A stretch of 64,000 nt of DNA from Clavelina lepadiformis (Eukaryota; Chordata; Ascidiacea; Aplousobranchia; Clavelinidae): the NCBI RefSeq assembly GCF_947623445.1, contig NC_135245.1, positions 3,107,501 through 3,171,500 on the forward strand, given 5' to 3'. The notes beneath the pieces are model-generated. The model was not told the origin of the DNA and made no database searches. It saw only the letters and a program-made list of their open reading frames with translations. The position numbers and the translations under genes were made by a program. This document shows, piece by piece, positions 55,001-64,000 of this stretch. Position 1 is the stretch's first letter. The number at the start of each line of letters is the position of its first letter.

Positions 55001-55191
55001 AACCATGATTGTTCTTTGTTTTCTTTCCATTAACTTAAGATTTTATAGGCGAGAACGGTGACATACTGGCTCCAAGCATTGCGATGGCGGTTGTCATATT
55101 ACTTTCCGTTGTCTTATACTTGTTCTTGCCTGAAACCAAGAACAAGCGATTACCACAAACGACCGGAGATGCTTCAGAAATGAAAGGGTAG
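52099..55191 (+). pseudogene. SLC22-type organic ion transporter, plus copy (frame broken in exon 8)
   Basis: A major facilitator of the SLC22 organic cation/anion/carnitine family. Exons: 52099-52278, 52371-52527, 52636-52742, 52880-52983, 53304-53458, 53556-53724, 54015-54245, 54417-54635, 54804-54986, 55049-55191. Family marks: a large glycosylated loop after the first helix, LVCDKSRLKP, GGFLSDKFGRRV, DWRWFMRF, LIDETPVWLASKGK, VESRGRRS, YSYVGEMFPTATRQ and FLPETKNKRLP. All exons match the minus copy in length except exon 8, which is 219 not 215 bases. At about 54566-54575 the text AGAAGTAGGTAGTTAC replaces AGAAGTAGTTAC, inserting four bases and bringing an immediate stop. The rest is undamaged, so this is a very young pseudogene, a null allele or a sequencing error. 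Substrate unknown. Confidence 0.85.
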
Positions 55192-55970
55192 GCCGCTTTC
55201 GTGTGTGTGTGTGTGTGTGTAGCATGATTGTGACGAAATACCGTTTTTCGTGTTACAATGACCGTTCTCTTTGCACTTTGTTTGTGTCCATCAAAATGCT
55301 CTTAATGAAACACTTTTTCATCAGGTTGGTTCATTTTGCTTGTTGTAAAAGTAAAAACACTCAGAATGCGAAGTGCGCAGAAATCTAACCAACCGTTATT
55401 AATGCAAATCACTTGTCTGGCTCGCCTGCTTACAACAAAACTTTGCAAGAATCTCGTATTCAGCAGATGAAGATACCGGAAAACTATTTCTTTTTTCAAA
55501 ATATTATTTTCTTGTGCATTTTGGCCTGTTCGTATATGGAGGCTTATGCTTTACGCCCAAGTGTATGTATTCATGAAGCAAAGGAAAATATTCCAAATGT
55601 GTTTGGAGCAGAATATGTACGTATTTGCTAAAAGCGAAATCATATATTAACTTGTATGCAGAAAGTTTGTTATTTTTCGTCTGGTTTATTCAAGGTAAAT
55701 ATTCGGATATTCCAGGTAAATTAAATTATAATTCATTTTGTTATTTTCCGAATTGGAAATGAGAAACACAAACCTAGTGAATGACATTAGGTTTTAAGCT
55801 TTACGATTTAGTTCTGGATGAGTGACGGTTTCGATTCGGTTTCTCACAAACATTAGTTCAAACAGATTCAAAGCTTTTGTACGCTCAGCTCTGATCAAAT
55901 CATCATCAGAGATCGGTCAAGGTGTCACCATCGTGTAGTAACAAAGATCATCGTGTTATTGAAGTCTTCA
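55192..55970 (+). repeat. Left inner arm of the SLC22 palindrome (3' flank)
   Basis: Matches the reverse complement of 56840-57826. It begins with a (GT)n microsatellite at 55201-55219, mirrored by (CA)n near 57800. The stretch CAAATCATCATCAGAG (around 55896) is mirrored by CTCTGATGATGATTTG (around 56886). Non-coding, probably 3' UTR and flank. Confidence 0.85.
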
Positions 55971-56839
55971 GTTATTGGCCTTGTATTGAAATGGTGGTGT
56001 ATTGTAGCTAAACTTGACAGGTAGACACACTTCACTACAATATTTGCTTGTTGAAATGTTTATTGCAGGTGATGATATATGAGTCCCATAAGGTCGTTGT
56101 CTGCTTTTCTCACCCTCAGATTTAATTGATCACCTTAACGAATTATTGTCTTGTGAAGATGACAACAAAGTTGTCTAACTTGACACTGAACTTCTTCAAA
56201 CTTAATTCAACAATGGTTACACAGGAATGACAACTGCATATACTGATTATATTGAACCTTCTTTGAACGATTACATTTGAACAGAACATTGGCACAGCAA
56301 CAGCATCAAAATGTCCATGTTACTGCTATATTCTTAGTAAATGAATGAATAAACAACTGTGAATGACTCAAGCTAATAATTTTATAATGTACATAAGATA
56401 GGCAAGCACGAAATTTTGTAACACGACTTAAAACGATAAACAGGAAGTCATGAATAGGCGACACGTAATGCAACGCTTCGCAAAGTAGTTATCCGAAAAC
56501 AGGAAGTCTATATTCGATCTGTGAACTAGGGTATACTATATTCGATCTGTATGGTATAGTACCTCCTTATCATCATAGCATAAACCAGAGCTAGAAAACT
56601 ACTAAGAGCCCGTCAATGGTGTATAGGCTACATACGGTTGCGTTTAGGAAGGGCCAATATTTTTTTATAGGTTTATAGGTTTAAACCGCATTGTCCACCC
56701 TGCTAAAAAATTTAAGCTTTTGTGCCTTAAAACCGCTTTTGAATGCCTCAAGTGGCTGTTAAGTGGCCCAGCATGGAAGAAAAACATTGTCCACCCCTGG
56801 TTTATGCCATTGAAATTGAATAGCTGAAAAAACTGAAAT
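55971..56839. other. Central spacer of the SLC22 palindrome
   Basis: About 870 bp of unique sequence between the arms. A motif ATATTCGATCTGT occurs twice near 56510-56550. GCATAAACCAG near 56580 is mirrored by CTGGTTTATGC near 56800. The right part ends in GTCCACCCCTG, resembling a hAT end, so an element may have inserted here. No gene. Confidence 0.5.
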
Positions 56840-57826
56840 AACACGATGATCTTTGTTACTACACGATGGTGACACCTTGACCGGTCTCTGATGATGATTT
56901 GATCAGAGCTGAGCGTACAAAAGCTTTGAATCTGTTTGAACTAATGTTTGTGAGAAACCGAATCGAAACCCTCACTCATCCAGAACTAAATCGTAAAGCT
57001 TAATAACCTAATGTCATTCACCAAGTTCAAAGTAGATATTTTTTACTGTGACGATCCTGATTCCAACAAAGTGGTAACAGCTTAATATCTTTGAGTAAAG
57101 CGCTTTGAAATTGCTCCTTAATCCGAACACAAACGCTAATTTTAGATGTTTATTAGCAATTAAATCTCAGTTTGCGCTCCCGCTATCAGTCCTTTTCCAA
57201 AAATGTTACACAATGACCATGTATCATCATCGCATAATTGTGTTTCTCATTTCCAATTCGGAAAATACCAAAATGAAATATTTTAAACTAAAAATTGTAA
57301 TTTACCTAAAACATCCAAACATTTACCTTGAATAAACCAGACGAAAAATAACAAACTTTCTGCATACAAGTTAATATATGATTTCTCTTTTAGCAAATAC
57401 ATACATATTTTGCTACAAACACATTTGGAATATTTTCCTTTGCTTCATGAATACATACACTTGGGCGAAAGCATTAAGCCTCCAGATGCGAACAGGCCAA
57501 AATGCACAAGAAAATAATATTTTGAAAAAAGAAATAGTTTTCCGGTATCTTCATCTGCTGAATACGAGATTCTTGCAAAGTTTTGTTGTAAACAGGCAAG
57601 TCCGACAAGTGATTTGCATTAATAGCGGTTTGTTAGATTTCTGCGCACTTCGCATTCTGAGTGTTTTTACTTTTACAACAAGCAAAATGAACCAACCTGA
57701 TGAAAAAAGTGTTTCATTAAGAGCATTTTGATGGACACAAACAAAGTGCAAAGAGAATGGTCATTGTAACACGAAAAACGGTATTTCGTCACAATCATGC
57801 TACACACACACACACACGAAAGCGGC
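56840..57826 (-). repeat. Right inner arm of the SLC22 palindrome (3' flank)
   Basis: Reverse-complement partner of 55192-55970, downstream of the minus-strand SLC22 copy. It is a little longer than the left arm owing to indels. Contains the (CA)n microsatellite near 57802. Non-coding. Confidence 0.85.
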
Positions 57827-60773
57827 CTACCCTTTCATTTCTAAAGCATCTCCGGTCGTTTGTGGTAATCGCTTGTTCTTGGTTTCAGGCAAAAACAAGT
57901 ATAAGATTACGGATAGTAATATGACAACCGCCATCGCAATGCTTGGAGCCAGTATGTCACCGTTCTCGCCTATAAAATCTTAAATCAATGGAAAAAAACA
58001 AAGAACAATCTTGGTTATTTTTCTACAAACCTTCGTGTATTATGTACGGTGAAATTATTCCCCCAATTCTTGCGCAACACGAGCACACTCCTAACATGGA
58101 CTGTCTGGTGGCCGTTGGATACATTTCTCCAACATAAGAATAAACTATTGCAAAGGCAACGCCAGCAGCGAACTTGTTGAACATGGAAATGACAACCACA
58201 AGGCTAGCACTTACTGTTGAAACAAAGATTGTTAAAGACAACAAACATGTTTAGTCTTTTCCGCAATTGATCCAGGAATCTAAAACAGCAAGGATTTTGT
58301 ATTTGTTTGAAGTTAAAACGTAGACGGCTACGTGTCCGGTTTTCAAAACCATGTACAATTGTACATTGAAAGACTACTTACAGCGAGCAACCAACGGGTT
58401 GACTGCGATACCTAAACCGCAACATCCCATGATGATCATGTAACTACTTCTTCTTCCTCTTGACTCGACCAGAAGGTAGAAGGCAAGGACTGATGCAAGT
58501 TCGGCGAGTCCCGCATAGAAAACGTTCAAAAAACGATTCCCGCTCAGGTTATTATTATTTAAAGCGAGAACGTAGTAGGCCAAACTCACTACAAACCTGC
58601 ACAATAACATGCGTGTAACCTAAAGCTTTATACGACACTAGCAAGAAACATTTATTTACTTGCGATTGGATAGATTTTACCCATACTAAAAAGTGTATAG
58701 GCTATTGTATAACTTAACTTTTCAAGTGTTTTAATAAAGGAGCTTGAAAACTAAAACAGGTATTTACCAGGAAAATCCCATAACGAACAAGCGCCAGACT
58801 AAAGTAAAACTTTTTGCAACATCCAGAAAAGGATGCCGAGATGTTTTTAAAATGGATTCTTCCGATATTAGTTTTTCTTTTACATCTTGTATGCTTTTTC
58901 TTTCTTTTTTGTTTGTCTTTGCGATTTTGTCTAACACCATAATTAGCTGCTTATCTTTTCCTTTTGCAGCCAACCAAACTGGAGTTTCATCTATTAACCT
59001 TTATTATAAGGAAACAAAAGCTATAGGTTTACGCGCCGTGATATACAAGGGCTTGTAAAAAATTGTCATTAGCTCATTCACGTGCCAATAAACTGGAAAA
59101 TTTGATAGATTCTAACGTAAAAGATTTTTCTTTGGTTTATAGATATTGGTCTACCTACCAATAGTATGAGATATAAGGAATTCCAATAAAAGCTGAAAAT
59201 CTCATAAACCAACGCCAGTCTCGAATGAGATACATGACAGGAGCCAAAATAATGTAACCAACGGCAAACCCACTTCCAAGGACGTAGTAAGTAAACGATC
59301 GCAAGTCAGGGTGAACAAATTCTGAGCCTGTCAATTTGAAATGGTCAACGGGTGTTTTTTGTTAAATAGGAATAATAGTATAAATGCGAGTCATATATAG
59401 ACTAGGCTATTGGTCATTACTCATTACCTATCATTACTGCAGAAGCATAATTCACGAGTGCGCTGATTCCAGCCAGAAATTGCATAACTCCATAAAATGC
59501 AGGAGAAGTTGCAAAGCTGGTCACAAACGCAATAACGAACTGCCACAAAGTAAACGCCAAAAAGGCCACCCGTCGTCCAAATCTAAAACAAACGAAAGAA
59601 ACATTTCAGCTTAGCTGGTTTCCAGTTGTTTATTTCCTGCCATCTACATTTTGCACAAGAACATACAGTACAAGTTAAGATAGATTCATTCCGTAGATGG
59701 CCTCAACCGAGCATAACTCAACAAACTGCTACAGGAAGACTGAGTGAATGCAATTTTATTGGTTGTGTTCTATGAACTTGGATCGAAATGCTGATCGATC
59801 CCCTTTCTGATTGACATAAAAATATTTGTCCGGGATACCAGTAAAGAACTATGTAGGCTACTTAGTTCTTTCAATTTCTTAATATCGGCCTAAATGCATA
59901 CTTATCTGACAGAAATCCTCCGATTGGTCCACCAGCTAGCATTCCGACCATGAACAATGAAGTGAACAAAGGCTTCAGTCGTGATTTGTCGCAAACCAAA
60001 TCGAACTGAACATTTTAAATAAATCAACTTGTGCAGTATACCCTTTATGTTCACCACATTTGTTACTTGCAAAAGACTATCGCCTCTGATTAATGGTATT
60101 ATATAGAGTGAGGGTATAGCATTTAATGATGCTGACTTATACCTCGGTAATAAAGCTGACTTCTTCTCCTTCGTATATGTATTTTGAACATGGGATAGTG
60201 CCACTTTCATTCGTTCTCAAGTTCATAAAATCATTTGTTGTGCCATTGCCTGTGAGTGAAATTTATGAAGTTTCATATTTTAGTTAAGCTTTGGCCTGTG
60301 GAACTAAAACGTGCCTGAGATGAAACTTAAACACGTTCGAACTAAACGTCAACGCACCTGAAATCCATTTTCTTATTGACTCAGTTGATATGTTGTACTG
60401 CTTACATGCACTTCTCTTATAGGTACCATCACTGCTTTGCTTGTCAAAAGGAATCGTCAAATTAAACACCACTTCCTGCCAATGTTTGTTGGCAAGTGTT
60501 TCACCATCGGACGACTGCTTGAAAAATGGACAAAAACCATACAAATTGATCTCACTGCGTTTCTGTTTCGAACGGCAAGTGTAGATTACCAACCTGAAAG
60601 CTGCTTTTATCAGTCGGAATGTTTACGTCACATCTGTGAGGTGGAGTGTATGAGTTAACCAAAACCTGAAGTGGTGGAAATATATTTGGGATAGTGGATA
60701 AAAACAGCAGAAAACACAACCTCTTCTCGTAATATCCAAAATCTTTCCCGTTAAATAAATCTTTAAAATTCAT
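57827..60773 (-). CDS. SLC22-type organic ion transporter, minus copy (intact)
   Basis: Ten exons: 60594-60773, 60358-60514, 60143-60249, 59902-60005, 59428-59582, 59159-59327, 58768-58998, 58382-58596, 58031-58213, 57827-57969; 547 residues, the usual size for SLC22. Plasma-membrane uniporter/exchanger of organic ions is the family role; the exact substrate cannot be read. After the first helix a loop holds several NxS/T sites and cysteines (HRCDVNI, YNISTES). GGFLSDKFGRRV is the loop 2-3 signature, DETPVWLAAKGK the loop 6 signature, VESRGRRSSYMIIMGCCGL the loop 8-9 signature, and VGEMYPTATRQS and LPETKNKRLP close the C-terminal half. Exon 1 encodes the same protein as in the plus copy; exon 7 differs at a few residues. 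Start Met chosen as MNFKDLF at 60773, matching the plus copy. Confidence 0.92.
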
Positions 60774-61335
60774 TAGGCTTAATCCTGTTTTACACGTAGG
60801 CCAAATTTGCCTATACAAATCTGGAAAAATTATGTTACATTTCTTAGGGTTTTTGGGAATTAAACCAATATTTTAGTGTTTTAAAATCACCTTATATATA
60901 AAATTATACTGCTGTTTTCCTGTTAGTTGATTGTTTATAAGCATAATTCTGGTTATATTGTGCTATAACAAGTTTAGCACCGTTGTTTTTAGTCCCCAGA
61001 TCAAAAGGTGAAAAATAAAAGATACGATAACTTAAAATGAATATAGCTTATACCTGGCATTGATCAAGTAACATTTACTAAAACATCAAAACAAGAAATC
61101 TTTTCCCCATAAAACTCTGGTTTAATTTTTAAAACCTGACTATTTTTTAGATTGAATGGCTCTACGATAATCAGAACTCTTGCTTTAAGTTCCGTTTCAA
61201 CCTATGTCTATAAACATCAATTTGTTTCTTTTCCTTTTCAAGTAGGTTTTAATATGCATAAAAATTAATCTCAATCTTTGCAGAGCTATTTCATTCTTTA
61301 ACTGAACAGTCTTTTCCTAAAACTAGCTTATAATT
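60774..61335. other. Upstream flank of the minus SLC22 copy
   Basis: The first 70 bases mirror 52030-52098 (shared ATTAGGCTTAATCCTGTTTTACACGTAGGCC-like text, reverse-complemented). About 61045-61090 mirrors 51975-52030 (CCTGGCATTGATCAAGTAAC). The rest differs from the left arm. Confidence 0.6.
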
Positions 61336-61562
61336 ATATGAGCAGTTTTTTCAGAAGCCATCTCAGTCGTGCAAAAACACTTTTTTCATCTCGTGGGATC
61401 TTTTCCGCTTATCTACTCTAAATCGAAAATATCAGCATTTCGGAGTATGAAGTCTCTGTTTTGGCTGGTTCAAGGAAACAGTAATTCATGCATTTCCGTG
61501 AGTTGGTTGCTTGGTACCGTTTCCCATTGACACGACTTGAGAATCATTAATTATATGTCGTG
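61336..61562 (+). repeat. Outer right block of the SLC22 inverted duplication
   Basis: Reverse-complement partner of 48541-48775. It marks the outermost detectable homology on the right. On this arm it lies only about 560 bp from the SLC22 start codon, against about 3.3 kb on the left, so about 2.7 kb was inserted left or deleted right. Confidence 0.82.
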
Positions 61563-64000
61563 TAAGTATATGTTGCTTTTAAAGGGTTGTGCCGTGGATG
61601 CAACCTGGTGCTGAAGAAAGTCTTGGCACAGCTTTTACCGCATTTCCATGTTCACTTTTCGATAATAGTGCTTCGCCTGAACTTGCCAAAAAACGGATGA
61701 GATTCACGGTTTGTGAGCCGAAACTCGCGCAAAACGGGACAAATTGCTTGATGCTCTGAGGTGCGCCTGCGGTACCCCTGGTTTTAACCCTTGGTTTTAA
61801 CCTGAGATCAGGCCCTACGTTTTCGTGCACTATCTTGAAATTTTGTGAAGAGTTAATCAAAGAACTTGGTTTACTTTTTCTATAGTCACGCTTTGTTAAT
61901 ATTCAGCTAAGCCTGGCGGTTGGCTATGAAAACGCACTGTTACCGTCGTATTATAAAACTGATTGGCATTGATGCCAGTTGGGCAGTTGAGAAATCTGCA
62001 TGCATCCCAATAACAAATAAACTTTTATTAGTTTTTGCAGCATAAAATAACAAATTTCAGCCGGCACTACTTCATTTCATAGCCTTCACCTAATAACTTC
62101 TTCTTCGTTCACCTAATAACCCGTTCATAGTAACCTAAACTTAATTTAAATCTACCTTTCAATGTCAAATTAACTTAAAGTAAATCTTAAAACTTAAAAT
62201 ATACTAAAATATACGTTTCACATAAATTTTGCCATGGTGAGCACTTTAACATGTTTTAATTGCCTTTGCTTTATTTGCGTGGGTTGTAGCCTTATCACTT
62301 TGCACTTTTTATCTTATCTCCAAATTAGTGAGAGTGGTGGTCGTTGTCTGTTGTAGATAAAAGATTTCATCCAGGGTCAGTCTTGTTTCTATACATTTGT
62401 TTGGTGCGGCGGTTCATCGTGAAAGGAGAATCGTCTTGGTGAGAACGGATGTGATATTCCTTTTCACTTGCATGCAGTGATTAGAATTTTTGTCTTGGAT
62501 TTCCTGCTGCTGCGTGTATGTCGTTGCCGAATGCCCATATATTTGCCGCAATTTAATTCAACCGTTTAATCGAATGCATTTGCGCTGAAGAATAAGGACG
62601 AATATTTATGTCGGAAATATCTCAGTTTAACCACATAAGCGCATTCCATTGACAATCCCTTAAGATAAAATGGCTAGCTTGTGTAGGCACTAAATGTCGT
62701 ATCGTGGCATATCAAGAATTTATCCACAGCCAGCACCATCAGTTGCAATGTTTTTGATCCAGCCCCAAAGATGATTATATACTTGTGCACGTTTTAGAAA
62801 TTACGAGGACCAAGTGCTTTTCATCAAAACATGCTTTTCTTTATTAACGATGAAAATGTGGATTTTGAGATTTACGAAAATGAGATTTACGCTCTAATTA
62901 TCTTTAATCGGTGTGTGACCTGGTGAGTGACATCAATTTACGATTGAAATATTGACAACTGCTACTGCAAAGTGACTCTGTGTACTGTTTTCGGACATAA
63001 TTAAACGGGGTTTTCTGTCGCCAAACTCGAGTCGTTACTTTAGCCTAAGCAAGGGAATATGTTTTTGTCGACGTCAGTTGGTTTGTTTGTTAGGAATATC
63101 TCTCAAGGGTGTGTTGAAACTGATGTGTAGAAAAATGTTAATTTACTTTGGCGATAACACAGAGAACAACCGATTAAAGTGTTTGACCTCTCCTGGACGA
63201 GTTTAGGCGAAAAAAAAACTTCCCCGATCTTTCATTTCATTCACCTCTTCCTTGTAGAAAAATGCGGGGAAAAAGTGAATGTTAGTGTTAATGTTATGTA
63301 ACGTTTATCGAGCAAATCGTGATCACAAAGGACAGATTTGGTCAACTGCCGAGACAGAGATACTTAACATGGTAAAAAATTCCTCCTATGCTGTTATAAG
63401 GCTACGTTATACCAATATTCAGGTTATATTCTTTCATGGAGAAACCCCGTTTACGGGCAAATGATGCAGATGACATGCAAAACGTCTCGGGTTGCAACTG
63501 ACGGATGTGCTAGACATGATTCGATTCTGTTTCCTTTTTCTTCTTTACGGCAATTTCCGGCACAGATGTCTTTACGTGTTTGCAAATGCTTGCCATAAAT
63601 CCTACTTGTCTTTCACTCTGATTACGTTACGTACTTTTAGAAAAACTTTGTTCTTTGAAACATCAATTTTAAAGTTTCAATGTATTTATCACATCAAGAT
63701 TTATATAGTATAATTTATATCCAGACAAACATATAGGCATCCCAAATAAAAATGTATCGCAAATGACAAAACAAGACGGTAAAATACGCAACAATACTGT
63801 ATATAGTATACCATAATGTGTTTATTGCATGCAAAAAAAAATTTAAAGAATAAAATTAAAGTAGTATCAAATCGACATTACATAAAGATCTGATGTATGT
63901 AATTGGTAAATGCGTGTAATTTTTTTGATATTTTAGCGGAACATGGCAAACTGTTCAAAGCTATCCTTTCGATCCTCGAACTCAAACCACGTGTTATCTT
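61563..64000. other. Terminal intergenic region, no gene recognised
   Basis: About 2.4 kb with only short random frames. At 61780-61803 CTGGTTTTAACCCTTGGTTTTAACC is a short tandem duplication. At 62085-62120 CACCTAATAAC repeats twice. Nothing else identifiable; the start of a next gene may lie outside the window. Confidence 0.5.

Noticed and set aside
54769-55008. Frame beginning MFVVFNNLCFNSKC
   Set aside because: Wrong frame of SLC22 exon 9; the real exon starts after the CAG at 54801-54803.
61579-61860. 93-residue minus-strand frame
   Set aside because: No recognisable domain, no splice partners, not mirrored as a frame in the left arm.

Overview
The window looks like nuclear DNA of a tunicate, most likely a Ciona-type ascidian. 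The reasons are AT-rich sequence, compact genes with many short GT-AG introns, and chordate protein families that diverge clearly from vertebrate ones. Species assignment is inference; no search was run. There is no rRNA, tRNA, CRISPR array or bacterial-style operon. I saw no retroviral, LTR or Polinton-like element.

Layout. (1) 1-4134, minus strand: the 5' part of MSH6 (mismatch repair; its 3' end lies outside the window) with MED27 (Mediator subunit) 406 bp upstream in the same orientation. (2) 4135-7204: intergenic, with a 22-bp-arm hairpin and a hAT-type MITE. (3) 7205-11328, plus strand: DONSON (replication fork/CMG assembly factor), 12 exons, apparently complete. (4) 12092-15560, minus strand: a MALT1-type paracaspase with intact His and Cys active-site motifs; its N-terminal exons were not found. 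(5) 16733-17509, minus strand: intronless ENOPH1 (methionine salvage). (6) 19098-28391, minus strand: a tandem cluster of three intact, intronless lysosomal/prostatic-type acid phosphatases plus one decayed copy. (7) 32296-39820, plus strand: RSPH10B (MORN-repeat radial spoke head protein), 18 exons found, with two different hAT-like MITEs in adjacent introns. (8) 42373-47375, plus strand: SPAST (spastin, microtubule-severing AAA ATPase), 12 exons, with a ~1 kb TIR element in intron 1. (9) About 48.5-61.6 kb: a large imperfect inverted duplication carrying two ten-exon SLC22-type transporter genes that converge on each other. The minus copy reads through; the plus copy has a 4-bp insertion in exon 8. 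(10) 61.6-64 kb: no recognisable gene.

Most genes are unrelated housekeeping or cilium/cytoskeleton genes that happen to be neighbours. The two real gene-family structures are the acid phosphatase array (retrogene origin followed by tandem duplication is the simplest reading) and the SLC22 palindrome. Exon boundaries were set by hand from GT-AG sites, reading-frame phase and remembered similarity to human proteins. Splice phases are consistent through MSH6, DONSON, MALT1, SPAST and both SLC22 copies.
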